From: Sphingorhabdus sp. EL138
GTDB lineage: Bacteria > Pseudomonadota > Alphaproteobacteria > Sphingomonadales > Sphingomonadaceae
Direction of reading: 5' to 3'
Length of the DNA: 58,538 nt
NCBI RefSeq assembly: GCF_945882965.1
Contig: NZ_CAMCWY010000019.1
Coordinates: forward strand, 1 to 58,538
Shown here: positions 1 through 8,594 of the stretch, one piece after another
Position numbering within the stretch: position 1 is the first letter of the stretch
Layout: every line of letters begins with the position of its first letter
Made by a program: the position numbers and the translations under genes
The notes under the pieces: model-generated
Databases searched by the model: none
The model's input: the letters and a program-made list of their open reading frames with translations, nothing else
What the model was told of the DNA's origin: nothing

Positions 1-285
1 GGACGGATAGTCCGCCAACAGATTTTCAGCCTGCTGAACCAGTTCATCGAAGAACCCCTCATCGTAGGCCGTGACCAAAAGGTCGAGCTTATCTTTAGGT
101 GGCACTTTAAGCGCCTCTCTGACGGAAGTTTGTGAAGCGATTTTGGCCAGGCCCTGCCTCGCACGGGGATTATTTGGAAATCTGGACAGCACCAACTCAT
201 AAAGTGGGCGCGCACTGGTGAACTCCCCCTTGCGCACGAGCGCATCTGCTCGGAATAAAGCCTGTTCAATGGATAGTTTGACCAC
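1..285 (-). CDS. TPR-repeat protein, N-terminal part (runs off the window)
   Basis: A GTG start at 285 is preceded by GGAGA about 8 nt upstream, and the frame is open to the window edge (95 codons). The N-terminus (VVKLSIEQALFRADALVRKG) followed by an alternating A/L/Y helical pattern, with RPLYELVLSRFPNNPRARQG, fits the first tetratricopeptide helices of a TPR protein. Such N-termini are common on TPR-sulfotransferases and TPR-glycosyltransferases, but the catalytic part is outside the window, so no enzyme activity is claimed. The gene has the same orientation as the methyltransferase at 607-1251 and the TPR remnant at 1255-1494, so these may be parts of one glycan or secondary-metabolite locus. 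Confidence 0.6.
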   Translation of the reverse strand, partial: MVKLSIEQALFRADALVRKGEFTSARPLYELVLSRFPNNPRARQGLAKIASQTSVREALKVPPKDKLDLLVTAYDEGFFDELVQQAENLLADYPS

Positions 286-371
286 TGGGGTGTCTCCAAG
301 ATGTCATCATACACGTAAGGTTTGACCGGCCCCTACTGAGTGGTTTGCTTTGAATGTTAGCGTAAAATTGT

Positions 372-617
372 CTAGAGTGGCCATGGCTGGCCGTAGGTAG
401 AGCGAAGCGGAACCGGAGGGCACTCGTCACGTCCGTATATTACTTCGGCGAACGGATCATCGCGATACTGAACACGGTTGCCAGTCCCAGCGCCTGGCGC
501 AGGCCAACTAATATGCTGCCAAACAGGAACTCGATATGATCGCGTGACACAAACCACACAGCCTCCGAAAACCCCGAGACGCGTCAAGTCGAAAATTTGT
601 CCAATTTCACGTATCAT
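372..617 (-). CDS. Small hypothetical ORF coupled to the methyltransferase
   Basis: An 81-codon frame whose ATG lies inside the last codons of the methyltransferase gene (11-nt overlap), an arrangement seen in translationally coupled operons. The product has no signal peptide, no obvious membrane segment and no motif I recognise; it is rich in Pro, Gly and Arg in its second half. It could equally be non-coding, or a remnant of a larger gene. It ends 86 bp before the start of the next TPR gene on the same strand. Confidence 0.25.
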   Translation of the reverse strand: MIREIGQIFDLTRLGVFGGCVVCVTRSYRVPVWQHISWPAPGAGTGNRVQYRDDPFAEVIYGRDECPPVPLRSTYGQPWPL

Positions 618-1251
618 CTACCGACCTGACGATAGACAATCCATGTTCAACATTGACATCCAGAACCTGGTACCGACCGGACGCCTTGAGCTCATCAACA
701 TACTCAAACACGGAAAAATTATACTGTTTATCTTCGCCATAGAGTGTTGAAAGATTGTTACTCAGGCTGTCATGGAAAAAAACAAGATGCCTAGGCGATA
801 ACTTTGGAATAAATGCCTCATGGTCAAATCGCACCTGCTCTGCACTGTGAAAACCATCGATGAATAAAAAATCAATAGATCCAAGGTTTGCAAAGTGCTG
901 AGAGGCAACAAATTTTTGAGTTGTCAGGCAATGATGTTCAATTTCCCCGGCATCGAATTTGTCAAAATGCGACCAAACTTCCGCCTGATCCTTCCAGAAA
1001 TCATCAACAAAGGACGGATCAATAAACAAAACATGTCCATCATCCGAGTTGTCCTTGAGCGCACGAGCAAACAGGATTGGCACGAACCCCCTATATGATC
1101 CAATACAAACAATTCGTTGTGGTCGCAGAGCTCGGCAGAGCCCGTAGTAGACCCATCCCAGACCAAGGTTCAGATCTGAAAGAGACTGTCCATGCCCCAT
1201 GCCTTGAAAGTCTGGACAACCAAGAAAAGATTCCAGCCAACCCCTATCCAT
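607..1251 (-). CDS. Class I SAM-dependent methyltransferase (Methyltransf_24-like)
   Basis: 214 residues. A Rossmann-type first motif (RIVCIGSYRGFVPILFARAL, about residues 46-65) is followed by an acidic strand end (HVLFIDPSF) and the IDFLFIDGFHSAEQVRFDHE segment. This pattern is typical of small class I methyltransferases that act on sugars or small molecules. The acceptor cannot be read from sequence. The ATG at 1251 lies 3 nt after the stop of the upstream TPR remnant, so the two once formed an operon. Now that IS21 has removed the 5' part of that gene, any expression must come from the IS or from a cryptic promoter. Confidence 0.65.
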   Translation of the reverse strand: MDRGWLESFLGCPDFQGMGHGQSLSDLNLGLGWVYYGLCRALRPQRIVCIGSYRGFVPILFARALKDNSDDGHVLFIDPSFVDDFWKDQAEVWSHFDKFDAGEIEHHCLTTQKFVASQHFANLGSIDFLFIDGFHSAEQVRFDHEAFIPKLSPRHLVFFHDSLSNNLSTLYGEDKQYNFSVFEYVDELKASGRYQVLDVNVEHGLSIVRSVDDT

Positions 1252-1254
1252 CGA

Positions 1255-1494
1255 TCACGCGTCCAAGTACTTTATTTCGGCCGCATAGGGGCGCGCAAGC
1301 GCTTCCAATTGGTTGATGAACGCCTCAGCATAATCAGGTTTAAGGGCGATTGCCTTGTCATAGCTCGCCAGCGCATCGTCGAGACGCTTGAGATCCTGCA
1401 GCGCATTGCCACGGTTGTAGAACGCATCGGCATAATCAGGTTTAAGGACGATTGCCTTGTCGTAGCTCGCCAGCGCATCGTCGAGACGCTTGAG
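1255..1494 (-). pseudogene. TPR gene, 5' end removed by IS21
   Basis: 79 in-frame codons end in TGA at 1255-1257. They encode two near-identical canonical TPR units (repeated LKRLDDALASYDKAI, then LKPDYADAFYNRGNAL) and a short C-terminal tail. The frame meets the IS21 end exactly at 1494/1495 and stops within the IS terminal repeat. No start codon with a ribosome site is available, so this is the 3' remnant of a longer TPR gene. The missing 5' part is not found on the other side of the IS, which points to loss by rearrangement rather than simple insertion. Confidence 0.7.
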
Positions 1495-1524
1495 TGTTGA
1501 TTGTCGTTGAGAAGTGACCCGTTA
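1495..1524 (+). repeat. IS21 left terminal inverted repeat
   Basis: 30 bp identical to the complement of 3970-3999. An internal direct copy of the TGAGAAGTGACCC unit follows about 20 bp further in. Confidence 0.9.
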
Positions 1525-1579
1525 TTTTCACTGAGAAGTGACCCGGGTGGTTGGTATATCCCGCGTTGCGGGTTTTGGG

Positions 1580-2359
1580 TCAAGAGGTTGGTTTTTCCTT
1601 TCTGTTTTTGGGCGCTGCGGCACTGGCGCGGAAGCGGAAGCTGTCATTCCCGGTCTCAAGGATGTGGCAGTGGTGCGTAAGTCGATCGAGCAAAGCGGTC
1701 GTCATCTTGGCATCACCGAACACACCGCCCCATTCGCTGAACGATAGATTGGTGGTGATGATGACGCTGGTCTGCTCATAAAGCTTGGAGAGCAGATGGA
1801 ACAGCAGCGCGCCGCCTGATGGACTGAACGGCAGATAGCCTAACTCGTCGAGAATGACGAGATCAAGGCGCAGCAGGCGCTCGGCAACCTGGCCAGCTTT
1901 ATTCATAGCCTTTTCCTGTTCCAGCGCATTGACCAGATCAACCGTGGAGAAGAAGCGGACCTTTTTGCGGTGATGCTCAACAGCCTGCACGCCAAGCGCT
2001 GTAGCCATGTGGCTTTTACCTGTCCCGGGACCGCCGATCAGTACGATATTGTCGGCACCGTCTATAAAATCTCCACGATGGAGTTGACGGATGAGGGCTT
2101 CATTCACCTCGCTGGCTGCAAAGTCGAACCCGGCCAGATCCTTGTAGGCCGGGAACCGGGCTGCCTTAATGTGGTAAGCGATGGATCTGACCTCACGTTC
2201 GGTCATCTCCGCCTTGAGCAGCTGCGAGAGGATCGGCACAGCCGCTTCGAACGCAGGGGCACCCTGTTCGATCAGGTCGCTGACGGCGCCAGCCATGCCG
2301 TACATCTTGAGGCCGCGTAGCATGACCACGATCGCGGCGCTGGCGGGATCATGACGCAT
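1580..2359 (-). CDS. istB: IstB, IS21 transposition helper ATPase
   Basis: 259 residues from the ATG at 2359, which overlaps the 3' end of istA by 11 nt, the usual IS21 layout. It is an AAA+ ATPase of the DnaC/IstB type, with Walker [15 protein letters not shown] and Walker [14 protein letters not shown], then the [10 protein letters not shown] sensor region. It assists the IstA transposase in target selection and strand transfer. A longer in-frame start (2401) exists but lies deep in istA, so the start at 2359 is preferred. There are no frameshifts or stops, so the element could still be mobile. Confidence 0.9.
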   Translation of the reverse strand: MRHDPASAAIVVMLRGLKMYGMAGAVSDLIEQGAPAFEAAVPILSQLLKAEMTEREVRSIAYHIKAARFPAYKDLAGFDFAASEVNEALIRQLHRGDFIDGADNIVLIGGPGTGKSHMATALGVQAVEHHRKKVRFFSTVDLVNALEQEKAMNKAGQVAERLLRLDLVILDELGYLPFSPSGGALLFHLLSKLYEQTSVIITTNLSFSEWGGVFGDAKMTTALLDRLTHHCHILETGNDSFRFRASAAAPKNRKEKPTS

Positions 2360-3887
2360 GACGCGCCTCCTTGTTCCGGAGGGCATCGTAGCGCCCGACA
2401 TTGGCTAGAGGCTCGCGCGCAAGGCGCAAAGCCTGTGGTGCATCTATAGGGGTTGGCGGGATAGCTTTGCCATCGGTCAAACGATGCAGGATATTGAGAA
2501 CATGGGTCTTGGTCGCCACCCCAGCATCAAGGGCAAGCTCGACCGCGCATAGCACTGCCTGCTCATCATGATGCAGCACAAGCGCCAGTATCTCGGCCAT
2601 CTCCCTGTCGCCGCCAGGCCGCTTGAGGATCAGCCCTTGCAACTGCCGGAACGCTTGCGGCAGTTCGGTGAAGGGTGCCCCGTTACGCAAGGCACCGGGC
2701 TTGCGTTGGATTACTGCCAGATAGTGGCGCCAGTCATACACCGTTTGGCCGGGCATATGGTGCGAGCGCTCAATAATCCGAACATGCTCGCACACGATCT
2801 GCCCTTCGGCAACAACAACGACCCGGTTCGGGTATATCCGCAGGCTCACCCGCTGGTTCGCAAACGATGCCGGCACGCTATAACGGTTACGGTCAAAGTT
2901 CACGAGGCAGGTCGGGGATACCCGCTTGCTGTGTTCGACAAAGCCGTCGAAGATACGGCCCTGCGGCATCAAGCTGGCGACTTCCTCGGCATGCACATCA
3001 GCCACGGTACCAGGCAGGCTACCGTGCTTGATATGCCCCCATTGCGCAATGCAATGTTCCTCCAGCCAAGCGTTCAGGGCATCGATATCGGGGAAGCTGG
3101 GCCCAGAGGCACTAAGGGGCTGCCACAGCCGCCGCCGCGCATCCTGCACGTTCTTCTCGACCTGTCCTTTCTCCCACCCCGAGGCCGGGTTACAGAAGTC
3201 TGCTTCGAACAGGTAATGGCTCGCCATAGCGGCAAAGCGCGCATTGACCTGTCTGACTTTGCCCCGGCCAATGCGATCGACCGCCGTCCTCATATTATCA
3301 AAAATACCCCGCTGGGGAACACCGCCCAGCACCCTGAACGCCTCAGCAAGCGCGTCGAACAGCATCTCGTGGGTCTGAAGTGGATATGCCCGAACAATGA
3401 ACGCTCGGCTGTATGATAGCTTGGTATGCGCTACCTGCAACTTGGTCTGCCTGCCACCTATAATGGCCCAGTCTTCGCTCCAGTCGAACTGGAAGGCTTC
3501 ACCCGCCGCAAACACCAAGGGCACAAAAGTGCCGCGTCCGCTGGTCTGCTGCTCGCGTTGGCGTTCAGCCTTCCAAGCGCGCACAAAGGCTGCAACCCGC
3601 TCGTAGGAACCGTCATAGCCCAATACCACAAGATCAGCGTGCATCTGCTTGGCTGTGCGCTTCTGCTTTCGCGACTTGCCAACCTCAATCCGCAGCCACC
3701 CCGACAGCTTCTCTGCAAACGGATCAAGCTTGCTCGGCCGAACAGAGGCCCTGAATACCGGTTCTAACGTGTCTGCACGTAAATACTTGCGGATCGTGTT
3801 CCGCGACAATCCTGTCCGCCGTACAATCTCACGGATCGGCATCCCTTGCCGAAAACGCCAGCGACGTATCACACTCAATAAATCCAT
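2349..3887 (-). CDS. istA: IstA, IS21 transposase
   Basis: 512 residues. An N-terminal helix-turn-helix ([20 protein letters not shown]) is followed by an rve/DDE integrase core with D in FQFDWSED, D in [10 protein letters not shown] and E in [10 protein letters not shown], then a C-terminal beta-barrel-like region. The start at 3887 is chosen because AGGAG sits 8 nt upstream; a GTG three codons earlier is too close to that site. It cuts and joins the 30-bp ends at 1495 and 3999. It is intact and full length for the family. Confidence 0.92.
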   Translation of the reverse strand: MDLLSVIRRWRFRQGMPIREIVRRTGLSRNTIRKYLRADTLEPVFRASVRPSKLDPFAEKLSGWLRIEVGKSRKQKRTAKQMHADLVVLGYDGSYERVAAFVRAWKAERQREQQTSGRGTFVPLVFAAGEAFQFDWSEDWAIIGGRQTKLQVAHTKLSYSRAFIVRAYPLQTHEMLFDALAEAFRVLGGVPQRGIFDNMRTAVDRIGRGKVRQVNARFAAMASHYLFEADFCNPASGWEKGQVEKNVQDARRRLWQPLSASGPSFPDIDALNAWLEEHCIAQWGHIKHGSLPGTVADVHAEEVASLMPQGRIFDGFVEHSKRVSPTCLVNFDRNRYSVPASFANQRVSLRIYPNRVVVVAEGQIVCEHVRIIERSHHMPGQTVYDWRHYLAVIQRKPGALRNGAPFTELPQAFRQLQGLILKRPGGDREMAEILALVLHHDEQAVLCAVELALDAGVATKTHVLNILHRLTDGKAIPPTPIDAPQALRLAREPLANVGRYDALRNKEARHAS

Positions 3888-3969
3888 GTTGATCACTCCT
3901 CATCCCCCCAACCGGTCGGTCAGGGTGTGGTTCAAACATGGGTCAAATCTCAGTGAAAACTTATGCCCC

Positions 3970-3999
3970 TAACGGGTCACTTCTCAACGACAATCAACA
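3970..3999 (-). repeat. IS21 right terminal inverted repeat
   Basis: Perfect 30-bp match, inverted, to 1495-1524. A degenerate second copy (GAGATTTGACCC on the minus strand) lies about 20 bp further in. Confidence 0.9.
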
Positions 4000-4232
4000 G
4001 TTGTAGGCATCCGCTCCATTGGCTCACCGAGATTAATTCTGGTCCACTCACCGTTAGCCGAAACATAATCACCGGCATCATATATGGAGACGGTACCACT
4101 GGTATTCGGAGTTGGCGTCGAACCGGCTTCAATAACTAGAATTTCTCGGGTGAATTCAAAGGCGATTGCCATAATAAAAAAGGCAATCATCCACTTATTT
4201 AAGCCTTTAGCGTAGTCCCACAACCTAGCCAT
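3984..4232 (-). pseudogene. Small membrane protein gene, 3' end replaced by IS21
   Basis: 82 codons encoding a short cytoplasmic start, one clear transmembrane helix (WMIAFFIMAIAFEFT, residues 14-28) and a polar extracytoplasmic part. The last four residues (VDCR) and the stop are read from the IS21 end, so the original C-terminus is lost. The family is unknown. What remains is a bitopic inner-membrane protein with a periplasmic tail rich in Thr, Ser and Gly. Confidence 0.5.
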
Positions 4233-4432
4233 AACTGTCTGCCCTTATTCTAGCCCGCTTATGCTCTAAGCGTTCCCCATAGATCCGCACTCAGCACCCT
4301 CACCGCCCCAAAATCAAGCTGGTAGTTCCAAATGTTCTGTCTGCGAGATTAATCTAGAAAGATCTCACGACCCTATCTTCTCACTGCGTGGCTCTAACCA
4401 CAACTAGACTATAGCTGAGGTTTTCTCTCGCA
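4233..4432. other. Intergenic, no feature recognised
   Basis: A 200-bp AT-rich spacer between two minus-strand genes. I see no terminator with a T-run, no RNA gene and no repeat. Confidence 0.4.
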
Positions 4433-5677
4433 TCATATGGCATTGTAGCATTTATCGATCACTACCGAGCCTACCTTTTCACCATTTTTATCAACATACA
4501 AATATGAATAGCTAGCGCCTGATTTCACCATCAGGTGGGTCACAGCATTGCGACATATCGCTGCATTGGCATCATATTTCGCCATCACGACCATACCATC
4601 CCAATCAACTTCGTCAGCTCGAGCGGCAATGACGTATGTGTATGTAAGAGCGGTATTGTCGATCTTTGCGCTAATGACCTTTGTCCGATCGTCTATTTTC
4701 AAAGGACCCTCAGTCCGAAAATATTCCACTTGCTGCTCGTGTTCATATTTAATGCGAGCTTGCGTGAATAAATGTACGGCTCCTTGCCTGATCAGGATAT
4801 CATCGCTGGGATACCACATTGAGGCGGAGGGAGTTGCCAACGCCTGACTGATGAAAGCATCTGATAATCCAGCAGCCTCATACGCCTCTGTCACTTCAGG
4901 AGATTCGGACTGCGACTCAAGGTCACTAAGCCCTAGAATCTTTGGGCTGTGAAAACCCAATGCCGCATTGATATCAAACATCCTAATTTTGCCCGAGAGG
5001 AAGATAAACGTACACGCTGAGGAACATTCTCCGGCAGCCACAGTGTTAAGTTTTCGTTTGGAAATAATTGAAGCTATCGCAACCCCAGCGTTAGTTCGAC
5101 CACCAAACGATGATATCGATACTTGATCAATATCAGGATGTTGATCAATCAGGGCTTGAAACCGTTCGGTGACCTTATGCGTTATAGTCCCGTCGATATG
5201 TAATGTACGACCAGTGACCTTTAGCGTAGCTGGCGGCCCAAGAGTTTCAATTCCTGCTCGTACTATCAAGGTTTGAAAGACGGGAAGTGTTGCTCGGCTA
5301 ACTTCGGAAGCAAAGCCCAATGCACTAAGCAGCACCAAGAGTCTTGCCGTAAGCGACCACTTCAACGCACCACCTTTCTTCTGGTAGCTTGTTGCAGACC
5401 GCCAGATGCCTAAGATGCTCCAAACGAAGATGATTATCGACACACAGTATAGTGTCAGTGTGGCAAACATCCACGAATTCTCAGACAGGTCGCTGTAATC
5501 AAGCTCGTCCGTTACATAGACGGTCATTACGGCAACGACGAGCGCAGTTAGCAAGCCGTTTACCCAGAATGATATGGGAAGTGACAGGCTTCCTCGCCAG
5601 TGTCCTCGGACATATCCGGCGATGCACATTGGCGCTTGGCGGTAACTGTTGATCATCGACAAGCTTATTTCAGTCAC
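4433..5677 (-). CDS. Membrane protein with ClpP/crotonase-like periplasmic domain (COG3904 type)
   Basis: 414 residues from a GTG. Three hydrophobic helices occupy roughly residues 35-55, 70-95 and 108-125. They are followed by a soluble domain with the pattern VSISSFGGRTNAGVAIASII, then GECSSACTFIFLSG, then ALGFHSP. This is the layout of the COG3904 'predicted periplasmic protein' group, which has a ClpP-like fold with a candidate nucleophile Ser in the CSSAC motif and a His in GFHSP. Protease activity is inferred, not shown. The start overlaps by 8 nt the stop of a short upstream frame (5670-5774), suggesting former translational coupling. A decayed second copy of its 3' region occurs at 8010-8085. 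Confidence 0.65.
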   Translation of the reverse strand: MTEISLSMINSYRQAPMCIAGYVRGHWRGSLSLPISFWVNGLLTALVVAVMTVYVTDELDYSDLSENSWMFATLTLYCVSIIIFVWSILGIWRSATSYQKKGGALKWSLTARLLVLLSALGFASEVSRATLPVFQTLIVRAGIETLGPPATLKVTGRTLHIDGTITHKVTERFQALIDQHPDIDQVSISSFGGRTNAGVAIASIISKRKLNTVAAGECSSACTFIFLSGKIRMFDINAALGFHSPKILGLSDLESQSESPEVTEAYEAAGLSDAFISQALATPSASMWYPSDDILIRQGAVHLFTQARIKYEHEQQVEYFRTEGPLKIDDRTKVISAKIDNTALTYTYVIAARADEVDWDGMVVMAKYDANAAICRNAVTHLMVKSGASYSYLYVDKNGEKVGSVVIDKCYNAI

Positions 5678-5774
5678 CCTTGTAATTTAACTGTTCCCAA
5701 TCACGAGCCAGCTCTTGTGCTTTAAAAATCTCTGCTGTTGTCATTTTTCTAGCAGCAATGTCTAGGATCTTCAC
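5670..5774 (-). pseudogene. C-terminal fragment resembling a Sel1/TPR-repeat protein
   Basis: 34 codons before a TGA at 5670-5672 encode KILDIAARKMTTAEIFKAQE followed by LARDW. This resembles the usual ending of Sel1-like repeat proteins (AA..KMT..QI..AQ.LAR.W). The frame is closed by a stop a few codons upstream of its GTG and overlaps the end of the 5771-6241 gene. It is therefore best read as the leftover 3' end of a gene that once preceded the COG3904-like gene. Confidence 0.35.
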
Positions 5775-6241
5775 TGCATCATCCTTCTCACTACAAATTC
5801 AAGACTTTGCACGTCACTACTGCAATCGAAAATAGCGTTTGCTAGGTCGCTGACTTCAACAGATGAAATGGCTCGTTCTCCGGTTTTCTTACTGTTGAGG
5901 ATAGCAACATCGGCGGCTCCTCCGTAAATGGCTGAGTGAATTATCTCGTTTCGATCTTTTGCCAAATCTTGACAGCGGAGAAGAAGTTTACGGACACGGT
6001 GCTTCTCATAAGTCGAGGGGCAATCGGGGGTAAATGCCTGTACAAGCTGCTTCCTAAGGTGCTTTGCTTTGTCAGAAAAGCGAAGGTGTTTCTTGTCGTT
6101 GAGCTCCGGGTGATGCTCCGCCACGATTTCAAAAAGGTTATCCAGACTTTCCTCCAGATACCCATAGTAGATAGTCATAAATCCGATAGCTTTGACGATA
6201 TCACCTTTGTCGTGCAGCGGCATAAATGACTCCCGGTTCAC
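5771..6241 (-). CDS. Hypothetical helical protein
   Basis: 156 residues with no signal peptide or membrane segment. It is mostly amphipathic helix, with a central DLAKDRNEIIHSAIYG motif. This resembles helix bundles of HEPN/abortive-infection-associated proteins (an R-N...H-type pattern, RNEIIH), but the match is only by eye. AT content is higher than in the right half of the window, consistent with the accessory region. No partner toxin or antitoxin gene is obvious next to it. Confidence 0.5.
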   Translation of the reverse strand: MNRESFMPLHDKGDIVKAIGFMTIYYGYLEESLDNLFEIVAEHHPELNDKKHLRFSDKAKHLRKQLVQAFTPDCPSTYEKHRVRKLLLRCQDLAKDRNEIIHSAIYGGAADVAILNSKKTGERAISSVEVSDLANAIFDCSSDVQSLEFVVRRMMQ

Positions 6242-6528
6242 GCCGAAATTCAGGCGAATAACGCACTTGTATCCGCTTTAACATCGTTAACGCTAAAAAG
6301 CAGAAGAGACAGTCGGCGCAACCAATGATCACCTTGATGGATGTCGGTCATCGTGTATCATTCTTTTTTTCGCCAGAGAAGGGTAAGACAAGGCGGAAAA
6401 TGCAGGACAGCGAAGACGCTTGCTGTGGAATGGCGGAATGATTTGCTGAAAAAAATTGCCTGCCTGTTTTATAATTGAAAACGAGTTGAGTAACGCATTT
6501 AATGGTATTTCTGCCCAATAGGTGAAAA
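6242..6528. promoter_or_regulatory. AT-rich intergenic with probable promoter for the 6529 gene
   Basis: A perfect -10 hexamer TATAAT lies at 6470-6475. No good -35 box sits at the right spacing (TTGCTG is 21 bp upstream). AGGTGA precedes the ATG at 6529. Nothing else is recognised in the 287 bp. Confidence 0.35.
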
Positions 6529-7428
6529 ATGACCGAATTTCCTAAATCTAAGCAATACGAGCGGACCAGTCCTTGGTCGATTAATGCAAACGGACGTGCC
6601 TACTCGATTGATCCGTGGTCTTTTCAATCTACGAACATCACGATCCTAGACCTACGTTTAAATACTAAGGGTCCAAATAAGTGGGGCTGGGATAATGATC
6701 AAGTTTCGCAAATTGTTGGAATGGCGAAGTTTCCCGACTTCGGATTTATTGGCGGAGAGGACTATCCGAATAGATTGCTAGAAATGGGCGAATACGTCAT
6801 TTTTCCTATTGATGACGAGGCAATAGAAACTGAGTTTCAGAAAGGATTACAACACTTTAAGTCTGCCCTTGGTGATTATAGAGATGAATTTGACCAATTG
6901 AGTCCGATTGAAATCAGTGAAAAATTTGGAGATCCGCATAAATGTGGCGTTTGTAGAATAACGGGAGGTCTATGGAGCGATGGTTTTTTTAGAATATATG
7001 TCGGAAGAGATATCTTTGATCAAATATCATCAGAAATATTAAGGACTGGTGTTTCAGAAATAAGCATAAGATTTAGATTATGGAACGCTTATGTTGATGG
7101 AGAATTTTACCCGCATTATGCATATGGAAATAAGGCGCACTTATATACGAGATTATTTCTGCAGAAAGAACAAAAAATTGGACTATCTGATTATGTAAGC
7201 CACGGAATTATTGATGAGATAAACATAAATTACTCGTATGATAAAATTTTAACTAATTCTGGATTAAATTATGAGAAAGATAAAATTATAGAGTTAAGCA
7301 AAAATATTATAAAATTAAAACAAAACTTAGATTCATTAAATGAATCTATTTCTAAGATTTATTTAGTATTAAAATCTATCTTCATATTTGCATTAATTAT
7401 TTCAGTTATATTTGCAATCTGGCGCTGA
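6529..7428 (+). CDS. AT-rich hypothetical protein with C-terminal membrane anchor
   Basis: 299 residues. The start has AGGTGA with short spacing. Residues 1-220 are soluble and rich in aromatic residues (SIDPWSFQSTNITILDLRLN, MAKFPDFGFIGGEDYPNR). A coiled-coil-like stretch follows (about 240-275, LSKNIIKLKQNLDSLNESIS), then a single C-terminal helix (LKSIFIFALIISVIFAIW). The likely topology is tail-anchored, with a cytoplasmic head. Base composition is strikingly AT-rich, with many AAT/AAA/ATA codons unlike the rest of the window, so recent transfer is likely. No family is recognised. Confidence 0.6.
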   Translation: MTEFPKSKQYERTSPWSINANGRAYSIDPWSFQSTNITILDLRLNTKGPNKWGWDNDQVSQIVGMAKFPDFGFIGGEDYPNRLLEMGEYVIFPIDDEAIETEFQKGLQHFKSALGDYRDEFDQLSPIEISEKFGDPHKCGVCRITGGLWSDGFFRIYVGRDIFDQISSEILRTGVSEISIRFRLWNAYVDGEFYPHYAYGNKAHLYTRLFLQKEQKIGLSDYVSHGIIDEININYSYDKILTNSGLNYEKDKIIELSKNIIKLKQNLDSLNESISKIYLVLKSIFIFALIISVIFAIWR

Positions 7429-7500
7429 GAAAGACCCAGTGGTTGTGATTGACATTTTCTGCTGCTCGTAGACACTGAGGACCACTCAGGGGAGTAAGTT

Positions 7501-8004
7501 ATGAAGAAGATTGGCTACCTGAATTTTATTCTGATCGCCTCATTGGCATTGTCCGGATGTCAAAGTCCCGAAGACGTAGCCGTAGAAGCTTGTTCAAATA
7601 GCATAAAAAGGGATCTCAAAGCTCCGTCAACGTTTAGCATAGCTGACCAAAGCGTTTACTATTCCCCCGCTGCTCCGCTTGGAGGTGATGCCAAAACGTC
7701 AAAGTATCAATATTTGCACCTCACAATATCGTATGATGCAGAAAATTCGTATGGGGCACCGCTGCGTTCGGAACAGAAGTGTGACTTCTTGGTAAAGGAC
7801 GGGGAGATACCAGACGTTTCGAAGCTGAATTTTCAGAGGGCTCTCAACAGCGGCGTAAACGCTTTGACTTGTTCAGAAAAAACTAAGGCATCGCAATCGT
7901 CTGACCAACCAGTGGTTTGCATTGCTCCACCAGAATTGAAAAAAGAATGCTGCCTACCTTCGGAGCATTACAAAACACAAACTGGGGCTATACTCTGGAA
8001 GTAG
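7501..8004 (+). CDS. Hypothetical lipoprotein
   Basis: 167 residues with a clear GGGGAG ribosome site. A type II signal peptide ends in the lipobox LSGC (Cys20). The mature part has CSNSIKRDLKAPSTFSIADQ, a motif shared by small lipoproteins and 'DUF'-type proteins of mobile islands, and several further Cys pairs (CDF, TCSE, ECC). It is predicted to be anchored in the membrane facing the periplasm. Function unknown. Confidence 0.6.
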   Translation: MKKIGYLNFILIASLALSGCQSPEDVAVEACSNSIKRDLKAPSTFSIADQSVYYSPAAPLGGDAKTSKYQYLHLTISYDAENSYGAPLRSEQKCDFLVKDGEIPDVSKLNFQRALNSGVNALTCSEKTKASQSSDQPVVCIAPPELKKECCLPSEHYKTQTGAILWK

Positions 8005-8009
8005 GTTAG

Positions 8010-8085
8010 GAGCACCTGACTTCACCATCAGGTGGGTCATAGGTTTCCGGCATATCGGAGTATTGCCATTACGACGAGCTTATCC
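8010..8085 (-). pseudogene. Decayed fragment homologous to the 3' part of the 4433-5677 gene
   Basis: A stretch containing TTCACCATCAGGTGGGTCA followed by CATATCG repeats, with scattered mismatches and indels, the stretch at about 4520-4590 (CTGATTTCACCATCAGGTGG). Read on the minus strand it aligns with the MVVMAKYDANAAICRNAVTH and LMVKSGA region of the COG3904-like protein but is frameshifted and stopped. It is a relic of a second copy. Confidence 0.5.
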
Positions 8086-8182
8086 CTCTTGCCTCTCAGT
8101 TTCTAAATTTTATTTTGGTAATTTGGCTTAGCGATAATATGCCCGTAAGGCAGCTTAAAAGCTCATTTTCGAGGAACAAACT

Positions 8183-8524
8183 ATGGAGCGGGGACCTAAA
8201 ATATTCTTTGGCGCTACTGCTGTTGCCGCCATCTTTGTAGGCATTATCAGCGCCGTCAGCGTCACTAAGGATGACCAGTCAAAGTGTGACGATGCCATTC
8301 ATAGCTGGAAGATGGCGCTTATCGATAAAGACCTCGGCATCGCAGAATTGAGAGTGGCCACGGCGCTTGGAAAGGAGCCAACCAAAGCTATCATCACACG
8401 GGCAGCCAGCAACGATATTAGCGAGCGCAGTGAGATGATGAGGAGCTGCGATCCTGAGAGATATCTGAATGCGCTTGAGACCCAAGCTGCAGAAGAGCAA
8501 ATTGACCGAATGACTGCTTTTTAA
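8183..8524 (+). CDS. Hypothetical single-pass secreted or membrane protein
   Basis: 113 residues. GAGGAA precedes the ATG by a normal distance. An N-terminal hydrophobic helix (IFFGATAVAAIFVGIISAVS) acts as an uncleaved anchor or signal, and the remainder is charged and helical with two Cys (CDDAIHSWK; MRSCDPERY). No known family is recognised. It lies directly before the first att-like repeat of the island. Confidence 0.5.
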   Translation: MERGPKIFFGATAVAAIFVGIISAVSVTKDDQSKCDDAIHSWKMALIDKDLGIAELRVATALGKEPTKAIITRAASNDISERSEMMRSCDPERYLNALETQAAEEQIDRMTAF

Positions 8525-8594
8525 GCTACTTAAGCTACCCATCAATCCACCTTCCAAAGTGAAACATCGGTCCCATCTCTATCCAGAAACTAGC

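Larger units (their letters stand above)
1495..3999. mobile_element. IS21-family insertion sequence (complete)
   Basis: A 2505-bp element bounded by a perfect 30-bp terminal inverted repeat (TGTTGATTGTCGTTGAGAAG... at 1495-1524 and its complement at 3970-3999). Inside each end a second related copy of the GAGAAGTGACCC-type unit occurs, as expected for the multiple transposase-binding sites of IS21. It carries overlapping istA and istB on the minus strand, both intact. Flanking bases (CTTGAG on the left, GTTGTA on the right) show no duplicated target, and the two sides belong to unrelated truncated genes. Confidence 0.93.

Noticed and set aside
2568-3416. Long plus-strand open frame inside istA
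   Set aside because: It is antisense to an intact, well-recognised transposase and has no ribosome site or known motif.
5771-6241. HEPN toxin of a toxin-antitoxin pair
   Set aside because: Only a weak R-N...H pattern is seen and no MNT-type or other antitoxin gene is adjacent; kept as hypothetical.
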